Shown one piece after another: positions 1-13,077 of a DNA stretch of 64,000 nt. This stretch comes from Argopecten irradians (taxonomy: Eukaryota > Mollusca > Bivalvia > Pectinida > Pectinidae). How positions within the stretch are numbered: the first letter of the stretch is position 1; each line of letters opens with the position of its first letter. The stretch is from positions 8,365,340 to 8,429,339 of the forward strand of contig NC_091142.1 of the NCBI RefSeq assembly GCF_041381155.1, given 5' to 3'. The translations under genes and the position numbers were made by a program. The notes below the pieces were generated by a model that saw only the letters and a program-made list of their open reading frames with translations, had not been told where the DNA came from and searched no databases.

Positions 1-2390
1 ATTTATGTTTTTTATATCTTCTATCTGGACCAAAAGTTGCCTGTCAAAGGACCAGCTACATTATACAAATTGTCTACCTGACTATAAAATTGCCGGTCAA
101 GGGCAGATGGACAGGCGTTAATTTTGAACGCTGAAAATAACGATCCCCGATGGCGTCTCCTCCGGCGTATCTGGATCCGTATCTGTACAAGGACATAAAT
201 GAGTAAAGTATCACCTTTTAATAATGAGAATTACAGAAAGAATGGTAATCGCATAACATGTAAAAAATTGAAATTATTTAATATTAAACGTTGCTACTCA
301 TCCTATATTTCCAAGGGGATATATATACATGTATATTTTAATCATCCTCATGATTAATTCTTATTATCTTACTTAGAACGACGAATTTCGTCGAACAAGT
401 AGTTAAAACACCTTAAGATAAATGAACAAATAAATAAACAGTAATGATATTTTTTCTGGGTTTTGTCTTTTTCTTGCATAATGCATCCGAATGCGACATA
501 CATGTAGTGTGTATATCATGATATGTATATGAGTGTAAGTTGACCAATAATGGTTATGAAACGGGTTTTGAAAATCACAGGTAGGCGTGTCGGGCGCTGT
601 ATGCAAATATTGATAGTGATGAGCTGCGGGTCGATTACGTCACGCACCAAATAAGTCTCGTTACCACAATATATATTCTGATACCAAGAGGCGGATATCT
701 TAGGAGTCCGACAACTGTTAACTAATAACTGATATTTTAGAAGCGATCTTTATAATTGTGCTTTTAATTTTAATCCCCATTTCTTTGAACTTGATGATAA
801 TCATAACTTACAGTCCGCCCATACAAAACATGCTAGGTAAATATTACATGTACCTTATAAAATATGTGTTTTAACTTCATATAATTGACAGATCGCCAGC
901 TGTCAGTCAAGTCGCACATGACTTTGCATTTTGTATTGTGTGTGCTACGATGTATGCTCCGACATTGAAAAGAAACACGTGCGTTTGCGAGCACGAGACG
1001 TGTTTATATTACACATGGCGATCGGTCAATTCATTTTCAGTTTTACTTCTTTTACCCGTTTCGGTGTGACATAATTGTGTATGTGTGTGTTTTTTCCTTT
1101 TTTACTTCAAATTAGTGTCTCATAAGTCAGTTTGTGTGAATATCATTATCATAATATTTTCATATGTACTAGTACTCTGATGGAAACTCGGTTGTTTTTA
1201 TGTGATTTTGATATGTGACACTCAAATAAAATAAAATGTACTGATACTCCAAGTGATCGCGTCTAGATCTTGAAAGGAGTACTCACTTCATTTTAGCGTG
1301 AACAATTGCAAAGTGAAAAATCGTTGCACTATTCTTTTGATAATTGAGAATATTTTTCCTTTACATGACATATCACTATGCCATTCTCCAATAAACAGGG
1401 TTCATGGTACATCGTTTTAGCTAGTGACAGCAAAGATGGCGGTCCTACACTCTGAAAAATGATTATCAGCACTAGTAAAGAAGGGATCGAAAAAAATGAA
1501 TATAATGACAGGCACTTACCGTTTTGGCTGGAATATGCAAAGTTGGTATTTTTACATTGAACAGGCATATTCATCGTATTTTGTTTCCCCGCTGGTCGAT
1601 TTCAGGTCTTTCCAGATAAATATATATTGCACAGTGAAGATATCGAGGACAAGTAACAACATCCAGTCAATTGTTTTATTTTTATCTTAGTGTCAAACAA
1701 TTTGCATCGTATAAAACACTTCATACAAATAATATTTTCATCAAACGTTAGGTATGTCCAGCTAATGATGGCGTACTTAGACAATTTACATAATAAATAA
1801 ACTACATACATATACATGTAATTACATGAAGCAAAGCATTCTATAACGTTGCATGGTAAAAGTAAATAAGGATTTTGAGAGGAATTATCTGACATTAATT
1901 TGAATTGGTTAAAAATATCTACTGTATATATTCTGAGTATAAACTAAAAGAGGCAATATCGTAAAAACATCATTCAGATGGTAAAAAAATACCAGTTAGT
2001 TAAAGACATTTGAATTATGCATATAATATGCATATTGTTTGAATTTGTCTTCACAACCATTTGTATGTCATCATGCCAAAAACGGGGTATTTTGATAAAA
2101 ACGACGAAACTACACGACACATTCTAATAATAGATCAGTATATATCAAATCTTGAATTAGTGTCAAATTTTGGAAAGACAACACATGGACATATACTGTA
2201 TATATTATCAATAGTATATTTTATTAAATACTGAATAGGATTGATTCACAAAGCACGTGTTAACACATCATTCTATTTTAAAACAATTTCTTCATAGTTT
2301 CCGATGAGCAAGTTGAAGAAGGTTAGTTCGTTAGCTAACTATACTCGTCCCTTTAGTTTTAGATTGTGTCATGCTAAGTAATCATCGCGG
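1..2390. other. non-genic AT-rich stretch
   Basis: No exon with recognisable protein similarity was found on either strand. Open frames are under 100 codons and their translations resemble no family I know. The stretch holds short AT-rich runs and nothing that looks like a tandem array or an RNA gene. It lies outside the duplicated AACS block, which begins near 2761. Confidence 0.6.
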
Positions 2391-2394
2391 CATG

Positions 2395-2725
2395 TTTGTC
2401 AAAGCTGAAACGATGTCAATATCTACCAACAGATCGCTTGGTGACAAATCGATGCCGAAGTGTATCATATCGCTACCGAAGCAGATCATATCGCTGTCGG
2501 AGCGGGATCGCTGCCGGAGCGGATGATCTCGCTGCCGGAGCGGGATCGCTACCGGAGCGGATGATCTCGCTGCCAGCGGGATCGCTGCTGGAGCGAGCAT
2601 TAAATCGCTTGCGGAGCGGGACCGCCGCGGGAGCGATCTCGCTTGCGCGGATCCGCAGCGAGTTCCGGGCGAGTTCGCTCGATTGTCGCTCGTCGCTCGC
2701 GGCGCGATTTAGTCCCGAATCACCC
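2395..2725. repeat. GC-rich tandem repeat (GATCGCTGCCGGAGCGG-like)
   Basis: Degenerate copies of a short unit resembling GATCGCTGCCGGAGCGG recur between about 2435 and 2700, mixed with GATGATCTCGCTGCC variants. The GC content stands out sharply from the AT-rich surroundings. All three frames stay open on both strands because the unit lacks stops, so the apparent open frames here are by-products of the repeat. It ends about 40-60 bp before the left edge of the duplicated AACS block. Confidence 0.7.
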
Positions 2726-3295
2726 TTCGGGTAGTGTATATCTGTATTAAAGCTGAAAATAGCACAGGGACAGGGTAACACTTTATTCCCCTCTTCCTTC
2801 AAATTTCATGTAGGGGACATAACTATCGTCCCATTACACAACTATACTACAGTAGGAGAATGTAGTATAAAATTCATGTGAAAACCGATTAACTTTGAAA
2901 AAATATATAATCTTACCAACATTGTAGATTTCAGCACTACCAAATCGAACTCCATTAGGATTCAGCACACCATCACTAAAACAAAAACAATTCCAGTTTT
3001 AATAAACCTTTGTCATTCACTTTTTCATTTTTTTAGTCTCCATCTATAAGAAATATTATTGATATGTATGTTCAGATTGTGATTATTTGTATATTTCTTT
3101 TATAATTTTCTGAAAATTTATGAAATGACCAATTAAATTCCTTCCTTTTCTGGTTTACTTACCTCCGTCCCAGCATGATGATGCCACCAGTTTCTTTGTT
3201 TACACAACAGAAGTCTCCATGTGCCCAGGTATCTAGAATATTAAATGACAATTATTAAACAACACTTATCTTTCCAAAGTATAGCTACTAAGTCA

Positions 3296-3830
3296 TGGTT
3301 TCAGTCAAACCTGCTGTAAAGGACAACTCTATATAAAGGACACCTATTTATAAAGGTCAGACCCATGCATCAACCCCATTCAGTGCACTTATCTTTCTAA
3401 AGTATAGATACTAAGCCACAGTTTCAGCCAAACCTGCTATAAAGGACACCATTATTTAAATGACACCTCTGTATAAAGGACACCTTTCTTTAGAGGACAG
3501 ACTCGTCAACCCCATTAAGTGCAATTAACTAATTGACCTCTGTATAAAGGACACCTTTTTTTTTTAAATGACACCTCTATTTTTTAAATGACACCTCTAT
3601 AACAAGGACACCTTTCTTTAGAGGACAGACTCGTCAACCCCATTAAGTGCAATTAACTATATAATTGACCTCTATAGAAAGGACACCTGTCTAAAGAGGA
3701 CAGACTCATCAACCCCATTTAGTGCAATTAACTATATACTTGAACTCTGTATAAAGGACACCTGTCTATAAAGAATATCTTTGCTAGTCTGTTTGGTGTC
3801 CTTTATAAGACACATTTGACTGTAATTAAG
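3296..3830. repeat. TIR-flanked repeat with 'TATAAAGGACACC' units
   Basis: Within the intron between AACS exons 13 and 12. The segment opens with CAGTCAAACCTGCTGTAAAGG and closes with CATTTGACTGTAATT, giving short inverted ends (ACAGTCAAA). Inside are about six units of roughly 70-80 bp carrying GTATAAAGGACACCT and CATCAACCCCATT. The right AACS copy has the same element near 53345-53790 and an extra partial copy at 54835-55000. It looks like a non-autonomous DNA element that expanded in tandem. Confidence 0.6.
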
Positions 3831-6800
3831 TTATGACAAATAAAAGTGCATTTGAATTCCTACCATGTTTTGCTAAAACCAACGAAGTTACAAGATACTT
3901 TGGCTCAAAGTTACAAAAGTTTGAGATGATGTAGAAGCAAATGCATACAGACAAAGACGTACCTTTGTACATGCTGAAGTAGGCTTTCTGGTACTTTGTC
4001 CCATCAGGATCATTCCAAAAGAAAACAGGCATGGAAGGGAAGGGTGTACGGCACACTAACTCTCCACTCTCGTTGTACACAGGCTTACCTGGGGAATAAC
4101 ACATAATATATCATAATATATGCTTTATAAAAGTTAGTTGTGTTTACAATGTATAAAGTAATTAATATCTGCTGAAAAATCAAGAAGAACTTTTAATATT
4201 TTATTCAACACCAAATGTTATCAACATCTTGAGAATTACAATACTTACAATGCATAGGTTTTGATGTTACACAGATAAATACCGGTATTAAACCTGAATG
4301 ATAATCTTAATTTTTTTTTCCAATCTAATTTAGTTAGTACAACATATAACTTACATATAAAGTCTGGATATGATATTATGTGACTGGTAAGGTTAGGTAT
4401 TTAGCACTACATGAACTCTGGATACTGATAAAATGTTTACAGATACATAAACTCTCACTTCTGGAAGAGTATGTAATACTATGTGGAAATCCAGCATACA
4501 AACTGTTGATATATACTGTCAAAAAACGTGGTAACTACCCCATGTACACAAGGCTGTTTCAGCTCACTATAAACTAGCTCCTCAAGTTGACTTGATTTCG
4601 CATTTTCATACCTTATGACATTTTCAAGGAGATTTAATTTCACAATCTGAACTTCTTGAAGTATACTTTACCTGGAGTTTAAACATATTTCGAGGCAATT
4701 TATTTGCGCTTTCTTTCTGGCTGTGAAATCAAATCGCATGTTAAAATAAGCTAGTTTACAGAAATGGTAGCCAGACATCTTAACTAATCTGATACTATAC
4801 AATGGCTCCTATCTATCAAACACTCACCCGAGTCGTCCCATGCCTCCATATCACAACCAAGTACGAATCCCTGGACCTCGCCACGATACACGGGTACGGT
4901 CCAATTCTGACCCATGAAGCAGGCGATGATGTCCGTACCTCCGGAGATGGAGGCCAGGAGAAGGTCCTCCTTGATCTTACTGTACACGTAGTCGTAGCTC
5001 TGAGGCTTCAGGGGAGAGCCTGTCGACAAGATAGCCTTCAAAGAGGTCAACTTGTGTGTGGAACCTATAAAATGATAAACAGGCAACTTAACCATACATC
5101 ATTGTTTATCCCCTTTTGGCTAACCAACATTTTTCATTGACCCAATACAATATTTTTCATGGACCCAATATATTTCCATATTACCCCATCCATCAAAGCT
5201 TCAAGTAGTGCACTGCTTCAAGTAGTGCACTGTTTATATATGTTGATTTTATTAATACAACTTTTATTAAGATTTCTTAACAGTTGAGAAGAACGAGAGC
5301 AAAGAATGCTTATATGATAATTACCTCCCTTTATCGGAAGGGGACTTACCTGGTGTGAGACCCTTATCCTCCATAACAGACAACCACTTAGCACTGCTGC
5401 CAAGAAATGTTACCCTGTACAACACAAGATGTCAGAATTATTCCCTAAAGAAAGCCTTGAGATGAGAACTAGCCAGTGTTTGAACTACATGTACATGTAG
5501 GTATTAACCACTTCATCCTTGGTACTTTTGTTAAAAAAAATCACCTCGCACAATTTGTCATTATCTAGGAATTGACTGACAAATCTCTTACAGCTAAAAC
5601 CGGTTATAAATCAATGAATGATAGGGGATATAAGAATAAATGTTAACCAGCTGTGACAAAAACCTACCCGAGTTTGTCGACAATATCCCAGAGAATGTTA
5701 TCGTGAGGTACAAGTGGTGATCCATCGTACAGCACGATAGCGGCTCCTACCGCAAGGACAGACACCAGCCAGTTCCACATCATCCACCCCACCTGTACCA
5801 AATGTAAGTATAATCTTTAATAGGTAAAAGTAATGAGTCTGGTAATACATAGATAGGTATATCACAGGTAAATATAATAAATACTAATAACTATTTTAAG
5901 AAATCCAAAACCACTTCCCCCAAAAGATTTGACATGTTTTTTTATTAATAACAAAGAAAGATGCTAGATGTACAATTATAGACCTTTTTTCAGGTGGATA
6001 TAGTGATTTATCAACCTAATGATATATAACTTTTGAGGGTTCACTGCATGATTACGCCTCTGGAAATAGACATGTCTAGGGAAACCAAAAACTTCTATAT
6101 CCATCAACCCTAGACCATTTTTCAGGTGGATATAGTGATTTTTTACCCAAAGATATATAACTTGACGGTTCACTGCGATCACTGCATGATTACGCCTCAG
6201 GAAATAGACAAGTCTTGGGAAACCAGAAATTTGCTATATTGCTCCACCCCATACTCTAAATGTATAAAATAAACAAAGTAAGACAATATGATAACATAAA
6301 TTAACACACATACCGTGGAGTAGTAGAGCATGACATCGTCGCGGGTCATATCACTTTGTATGACATGTTCCTCCATATGTTTTAGTAAAGTTCCCTGAAA
6401 TGATAAAAAGAAACACACATTAATTTATTTTATATGTAATAAATGTTTTACCTGTATATATAAGCAGTGAACAAATCTATCATAAGTTATGCAATTCATA
6501 TAACACATGTAATTTTTTAGAACTGAGAAAAAATTTCTGCACAATTAGAAACCAATCAGTCGGACTTCAGTTAAGGGACATGAAAAGTGGGTCAGGATGT
6601 TAAATAACTGCAAATACGTATTAAAGACAATTATAAAGCTGTTCAGAAAGTTTTAAGTCATATATCTTTATAGATAGATTACAGTAAGTATTAGCCATGG
6701 CTTATATTCCGATGCAGCACATACCTGTACAAAATCTTAAAAAATTGTAAAAAAAAAACACCTCTGCAACTTATACGGTGTGTGACTTATAGTCCCAAAA

Positions 6801-7814
6801 ATAATCTACTTGAAAACTTTCCTTACCCCAACCGAGTGCACCATACACTTGGGAACTCCAGTGGTGCCGGATGAATACATGATGAATAATGGATGATTAA
6901 ATGGGACTTGTTCAAAGGTGAGCTCTGGTACCTGGTCATCAGGCAAGTTAAGGAACTCGGACAAGACACAACTACAACAAAATCAGAAGTTTAGGGACCT
7001 GGATAAAACACAACAAAAACAAGAATTCAATATCAATAGCTAGTGTCTAATACATCAACCTTTAAAAGTAGGTGTCTAAACCAAAATGGCTTTCAATTTT
7101 TTCAAGCAAATTCATTTAATTCATATCCCCTGCTTTTAGGATCTGGGGACCGGAGTATCATTTGATCTGTTGTACCCGACAGGTATAATTATGCATACTG
7201 CTCATCTTAGACACTTTCAAATATGATTGGCCAATTTCTTCAGAAATCTGCATGCTTTAACCAATAATTGTTCAACGTATGTTATTGATTACTCGAGGTC
7301 AAGTTAGCTTACCATCATATTATACACTCACCCTTTAGAGAATTCAGAGATATCACAGTCAGCGTCGGGTACAAACGGAATGACGACCACTTTCTCCAGG
7401 TCCGGTAAACCCTGTACAACCTGATGTAGTTTGTCTATGTGCCGATGTACCTTTCCATTGTACCAGACGGCATTCACACTGAAAATGATCTTTGGACGGA
7501 TCTGTGAAAATCTGTCGAGTACCCCCTATCACAGAGAGAAATAAAATGATCAGATATACATGTCCGTCATTATACCGACGGTGCAAATTCTAGGAGATAA
7601 TTTCATGAATAAACCATGATTGCACAACATTTTTTTTTAATTCATGTCACAAAAATCTCCTTTCTCAAATTTTAATGAATTTTAGAGACTGTTTTCATAT
7701 GGTCGTTTATATAATGGCTATGTGTGTGAGGACAGAATTGCTACTGTGACTCAGCTGTTGTCGGGAACTCTTTTCCGTATTTACACATTATAGAGTTATC
7801 TACCTTAGGGGGCA

Positions 7815-7965
7815 AGTATTGATTCTGACATTAACATCCTCTGAGAAAACCCAGAGTGTCTGGAGAAAAACTACCGACATACAGTCAGGACCTGGTAAGT
7901 ACTCCACATCAAACTCATAACCTAGATGTGGAGGACAAGCGGTAATATCTTGGAACATCTAATTA
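7815..7965 (-). repeat. tRNA-derived SINE relic
   Basis: Read on the minus strand it has a tRNA-like head (GGTTAATTAGATGTTCC, with a weak B box GGTTATGAGTTTGATG) followed by the body GTCGGTAGTTTTTCTCC and CCAGACACTCTGGG. The same body occurs at 15541-15725, 17700-17880 and 23490-23615, and in the duplicated block at about 59015-59165. It lies in the intron between AACS exons 6 and 5. Confidence 0.55.
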
Positions 7966-8012
7966 ACCCTCATGTATTAATTACTACTAGAGGAGTATCC
8001 TTAGTTAATTTA

Positions 8013-8193
8013 ACAGTACATTAAACCTGTCTATAAAGACCATCCATGGTTCAAGGGAAAAGTAGTCTGTATAGGCAGATGGTCTTTATACACAGGTCAT
8101 AATGTGTTATAAATGGACATTTTCTAAGATAGTGGTCTTTATAAGCAGGTGGTCTTTATACAGAGATGGTCATTAAGGAAGGTTTTACTGTAG
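8013..8193. repeat. short TIR element ending at AACS exon 5 donor
   Basis: The ends are inverted: ACAGTACATTAAACCTGTC on the left and ACAGTAAAACCTTCC read inward from 8191. Inside are several copies of GGTCTTTATA(C/A)(A/G)(C/G)AGG in both orientations. It is present at the same place in the right copy (59214-59390), so it predates the duplication. Its right end lies about 4 bp from the 5' splice site of exon 5 (donor at 8194-8197). A related element lies at 27222-27362. Confidence 0.6.
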
Positions 8194-9115
8194 TTACCTG
8201 GACACCGAAGTCTGGTGAAGTGGAGCTCCACACTGCTCCTATACTGGCCGTGGCTAACATGGCTTCCACAGCTTCTGTACAGTTAGGGATGTAACCTGGT
8301 AAAACAACACAGGTCATAGATCTGAGATCACAGGTCTTAATAGCAAGGTCATCTGGGTAAAAGTTCATCAACATGGAAACTCCTTATCTTAAAAATTACC
8401 CACATGAAAGGATTAAGTTAAATTAAGGAAAAATCCTTAAACTGTAATATTGCTTTCAAAACCAGCATATAAATGAAGAATTTTTTTTTTCCCCCAATAA
8501 ATTTTACCATTATATAGACATATATTAACATGTACATTCACTCACTATTATTCGCCATTATTTTCATTGTCAGATGGTTTCATTTATCCATTTTTTACTA
8601 GACAATAAAAATATTCTGAAAACTTGTTATATGTTCATGTTGAATCACCATTAAAAAGAAGCATTACATGTACATGTATATATATATACAACAAGTATAT
8701 CAGACTGACACAGAGGATAAAGAGAAATAAACCAATGTGCTATGTAATCATGACAATATGGCACGTAACATGTTGTTATATTTTATCAAATACAAAAACA
8801 CCAGATCAGATATTACAACACAAACTCACATAGATATGATCTGTGATCATGTGCTGACGGACTACACACTTACCAACTACTCTGTCCCCCTTCTCTACAC
8901 CAAGTCTCCTCAAAGCAGCAGCATAAACTGCTACAGAGTCCCTTAGTTCACGGAATGATTTCTTCTTCTCGGTTATCGACATTCCTTCCCCTGTACATTT
9001 AAAATGTCACCATGTTACATCTTACTTAGTATACAGTCAAACTTGTACATATGAAGACCGCTGGCACCATGATCAGTGTTATATGAAATTTAAAACACAA
9101 TTGATATAAAGAAAC

Positions 9116-11130
9116 AAGAGGCCCAGAGGGCCTGTATCGCTCACCTGGTTTTTTGTTAGTAATTATCACAAGACTCAGACAATTAGAAAAATAAGCAAAA
9201 TTGACTCCCAAAGTTTAATTTTGAATCACAACCATACAATGATGCTATTGATACCATACAAATATGCTATCCAATACATAGGTTCAGAGACAAAAGTAAT
9301 TTATATGAAAATAGTAGCCTAATTGACCTTTTGACCTCGCATCTATTGCCGTCTAAGGCCCCGGGGGTCAGCCCTATCATTTGTACAATTTCAAATCCCA
9401 ACCCTATAAGGATGCTACCATTGCATTATAAGTGCTCTTCCATTCTTAGTTGCAGAGAAGAAGTCGTTTATATGGAAATAGCTAAATTGACCCCTTTTGA
9501 CCCCACCCTTCAGGCCCCCGGGGGGTCAGCCCCATCATTTGCAAAATTTTGAATTCAAACCCTATAAGGATGTAACCATTGCATTATGAGCGTAATCCCA
9601 TGTTAAGTTGCAGAGAAAAAGTTATTTATATGGAAATTGACCACTTTTGACCCCGCCCCTCAGGCCCCCGGGGGGTCAGCCCTATCATTTGCACAATTTT
9701 GAATTCCCACACTATAAGGATACTACCATTGTATTATGGGTGCTATAACGTGCTTAGTTTCAGAGAAGAAGTCGTTTATATGGAAATAGCCAAATTGGCC
9801 CCTTTTGACCCCGCCCCTCAGGCCCCCTGGGGGTCAGCCCCATCATTTGTACAATTTTGAATCCCCATCCTATAAGGATGCTACCATTGCATTATGGGTG
9901 CTATCCCATGCTTGGTTTCAGAGAAGAAGTCGTTTATATGGAAATAGCCAAATTGAACCCTTTTGACCCCGCCCCTCAGGCCCCCCGGGGGTCAGCCACA
10001 TCATTTGTACAATTTTGAATCCCCAACCTATAAAGATACTACCATTGCATTATGAGTGCTATCTCATGCTTAGTTTCAGAGAAGAAGTCGTTTATATGGA
10101 AATAGCCAAATTGACCCCATTTGACCCCGCCCCTCAGGCCCCCGGGGGTCTGCCCCATCATTTGTACAATTTTGAATCCCCACCCTATAAGGATGCTACC
10201 ATTGCATTATGGGTGCTATCCCATGCTTGGTTTCAGAGAAGAAGTCGTTTATATGGAAATAGCCAAATTGAACCCTTTTGACCCCGCCCCTCAGGCCCCC
10301 GGGGGGTCAGCCACATCATTTGTACAATTTTTAATCCCTACCCTATAACGATACTACCATTGCATTATGAGTGCTATCTCATGCTTAGTTTCAGAGAAGA
10401 AGTCGTTTATATGGAAATAGCCAAATTGACCCCATTTGACCCCGCCCCTCAGGCCCCCGGGGGGTCAGCCCCATCATTTGTACAATTTTGAATCCCCACC
10501 CTATAAGGATGCTACCATTGCATTATGGGTGATATCCCATGCTTGGTTTCAGAGAAGAAGTCGTTTATATGGAAATAGCCAAATTGACCCCTTTTGACCC
10601 CGCCCCTCAGGCCCCCGGGGGGTCAGCCCCATCATTTGTACAATTTTGAATCCCCACCCTATAAGGATGCTACCATTGCATTATGGGTGCTATCCCATGC
10701 TTGGTTTCAGAGAAGAAGTCGTTTATATGGAAATAGCCAAATGGACCCCATTTGACCCCGCCCCTCAGGCCCCCGGGGGGTCAGCCCCATCATTTGTACA
10801 ATTTTGAATCCCCACCCTATAAGGATGCTACCATTGCATTATGGGTGCTATCCCATGCTTGGTTTCAGAGAAGAAGTCGTTTATATGGAAATAGCCAAAT
10901 TGACCCCTTTTGGCCCCGCCCCTCAGGCCCCTGGGGGGTCAGCCCCATCATTTGTACAATTTTCAGTTAGTAGCCCATAAGGATGCTACCAGCCAAATTT
11001 TGTTGAAATCCGACCAGCGGTTATGGAGAAGAAGTCGATTGTTGACGGACGGACGGACGGACGGACGACGGACGACGGACGCCACGGTATGGCATAAGCT
11101 CACCTTGGTCCTTCGGACCAGGTGAGCTAA
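9116..11130. mobile_element. tandem-core element (pearl/Helentron-like, non-autonomous)
   Basis: Left end CAAGAGGCCCAGAGGGCC, then about 11 copies of a 158-160 bp unit (TTTGACCCCGCCCCTCAGG, GGGGTCAGCCCCATCATTTG, AGAGAAGAAGTCGTTTATAT), then a GGAC microsatellite (11044-11080), then a hairpin end (GGTCCTTCGGACC inside CTCACC...GGTGAG). The same site in the right copy is empty (GATAAGAAAAAATGG near 60360), so the edges are supported by presence/absence. Left terminus, tandem core, microsatellite and hairpin agree with what I know of bivalve pearl elements and Helentron-like non-autonomous elements; the family name is inference. No transposase is encoded. It sits in the intron between AACS exons 4 and 3. 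Confidence 0.75.
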
Positions 11131-11215
11131 AAATGGTTTAAATTTCCAATGTCAGTACTCAATTCCCAGTGTATTAGTTTAAAATGCATTTGTTAAATGC
11201 TACATGAATCATGTT

Positions 11216-12273
11216 CATACATGCCATACCTCCTGGCGTGAGACAAAACCTCCCGTATTTTAAAGCCTTTTATTGTCTCCCGGCAGGAGAGTCTAAATTC
11301 CCCGATTTCTATAAACCCCTCCGTTTTATTTTCGTTGCCACATTTGTGTACATGCTAGGTTCGTTTTTAGCACGAGAGTAACCACTCCCTGACCCCCTGA
11401 CCAACACCCAAGTGGCCCTAATTAGCAGCCTTGGGCTATTTCCACCTTGGCTTGTGGTGTCACTTTCACTCACGTCTGTGTATTACGTAAACTGAAGTCA
11501 AGCAGCCGATCGGCTGCCTAGAAAACAAGTAGCTGGCCTTTCAATAAATTTTATGACTACAGCTAGTGAGCATTACAACAAAACAAATACTGCTTACAAC
11601 TGTGAATGCTTTACTCACGTTTTTAATGTTAAATAGGCCTATCTGTATTTGATGGATGTCACAAACTTTGCAATCGTAATGGCCGCCATTTTGGGTAATT
11701 GTAATAGATGATCCGGATTTTATAGAATTTCCGGATTTCCTAATAAGCACGTTTTTAAAAATGGAAAAAGTATTATTTTTTTAGAATTTCTGTGTGAATT
11801 TATTTTTAAAAAAAAATATATATATTAATTATAAAAAATTATCAGTAGTAACTGAATTTAAATGAATAAAATTAAAAAGAAATTTACTTTTTTTTCTCTC
11901 TCAGATTAAATTACATTTTGAATACTACTGTAACGATTCTGTTTTTTTTTTTAATTTAGTGCTTGTAAATGTAAGAACTTTATCTAAGTTAATTATCCGT
12001 TATTGTGAAAGATTATTAAAAAGCCCAGTCTAATATTTCGAACAATAAAAACTGCTCCAGAACTGGGTGTATATAGGGATGTGACTACTTTTGCAAAACC
12101 ACACATTCCTTTATTTCATTAAAATTCAATATGAATGCAGAATTTCATCATAAAAAAGCAAATATTTAATTTATTCATTTATGTCGAGCGTATACCTCCC
12201 TCTTTTGAGACCAAAATCCCTCAAAATGGTTATCAATCTCCCTCACCACCCCTAGAAAAATATGGCATGTATG
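11216..12273. mobile_element. 1,058-bp TIR element with 6-bp target duplication
   Basis: Inverted ends of at least 13 bp, CATACATGCCATA, start at 11216 and end at 12273. They are flanked by CATGTT at 11210-11215 and 12274-12279. The right AACS copy has an uninterrupted CATGTTGAAATACC here (near 60460), which proves the insertion. Internal sequence is AT-rich and holds no recognisable transposase, so it is a non-autonomous DNA transposon. The superfamily is not assigned; a 6-bp duplication is unusual for hAT (8) or Tc1 (TA). Confidence 0.85.
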
Positions 12274-12984
12274 CATGTTGAAATACCTGTCCAACAAATG
12301 CAGTTTACACATCATTCCTTATATTTACAATTCCGAAGGACAATTTCTTAAAATTTAATGATCTGATAAATTAAAAATTTTGTCTTTACAACTTTATACA
12401 TTTGATGTAACAGCCGGTCAATTGATGTAATACTGGAGCAGCTAGCTCCAATTTGGCGTGAAATGATGTCAAGTTCAGAAAGTACACAAAATATAGTTCC
12501 ACAAAAACATTATCTTTTTCATTCCATTGATGCAATATTTCTCAAATATTATATTTTCTGAATTATAATTTAAGATACACATTACATTCAATTTTTTAAG
12601 TTGGAAAATTAAAAATACAGAAACAATATAGGCTAAATCTGATGCACATTAACACTACTGGCAGAAGTCAGTGTGTCAGTGTATGTATTTTTTGCGCGAC
12701 AACCAACTGCGTTTACACAAGTGTGAATGATTTCCCAGTTGGTAAGGTTATATATCAAAGAAAAAATGTAAATGTAAATATATACATATATAATAATCAG
12801 ACCTATCATTACCTGTACAATAAATTGCAGTTCTGTCATCATTGTAACGCAGCAGGTTTTCAGCAAAGTTTAACCGTGCTCCTTCAAACCATTCCGGATT
12901 TTCAGCAATGCCTTTATTGGTATCTACAACCTACAGCAAAATATCACCAATAGAAACCAGGAACTTGTTCATGCTACAGGCATT

Positions 12985-13077
12985 AACTCATTCACCCCTG
13001 AAAATACATTTAGGATCTACTAAATCAAAGACTAGACCAGTCCATTGTAACATTTTATGGAAGAATGATCATGAGTT
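12985..13077. repeat. short palindromic element (CTCATTCACCCCTGAAA family)
   Basis: A roughly 90-bp inverted repeat with TIR TTAACTCATTCACCCCTGAAA-like ends around a core containing TCTAGTC/GACTAGA and TTAGAAGAGTCTAAAT. Other copies: 18050-18146, 29150-29246, 37360-37443, 38607-38675 and, in the duplicated block, 62455-62552. It codes for nothing. Confidence 0.65.

Larger units (their letters stand above)
2917..12930 (-). pseudogene. AACS: AACS partial duplicate (exons 3-14 only)
   Basis: Twelve exons of an acetoacetyl-CoA synthetase, an ANL-superfamily acyl-CoA synthetase. Order from 5': 12813-12930, 8874-8990, 8198-8295, 7332-7525, 6827-6971, 6314-6394, 5668-5792, 5350-5414, 4828-5064, 3963-4088, 3163-3232, 2917-2975. 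Every exon has the same length as its partner in the right copy, phases match (1435 nt), and AG/GT borders are present. The P-loop SSGTTGVPK (6827-6971) and the TWAHGDF block (3163-3232) are intact. Missing are the exon with [10 protein letters not shown], the start exon, and the two last exons, including the one with the catalytic lysine motif [10 protein letters not shown] minisatellite sits where exon 2 should be, and unrelated GC-rich repeat sits 3' of exon 14. No stops or frameshifts were seen, so the copy is young, under constraint, or an assembly duplicate. A transcript could not encode active AACS unless missing exons lie elsewhere. Confidence 0.85.

Noticed and set aside
1329..1895. 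81- and 97-codon minus-strand open frames
   Set aside because: No family resemblance, AT-rich composition and no convincing splice borders.
2473..2802. 109-112 codon open frames on both strands
   Set aside because: Produced by the stop-poor GC-rich tandem repeat.
4802..5140. 112-codon plus-strand open frame (also 55918-56256)
   Set aside because: Antisense shadow of AACS exon 11; the minus-strand translation is the conserved one.
9300..11030. CRISPR-like regular repeat array
   Set aside because: Units are contiguous 158-bp repeats without unique spacers, in an animal genome.
10015..11125. Series of 70-88 codon plus-strand frames
   Set aside because: Repeating translation of the tandem-core element, not a gene.
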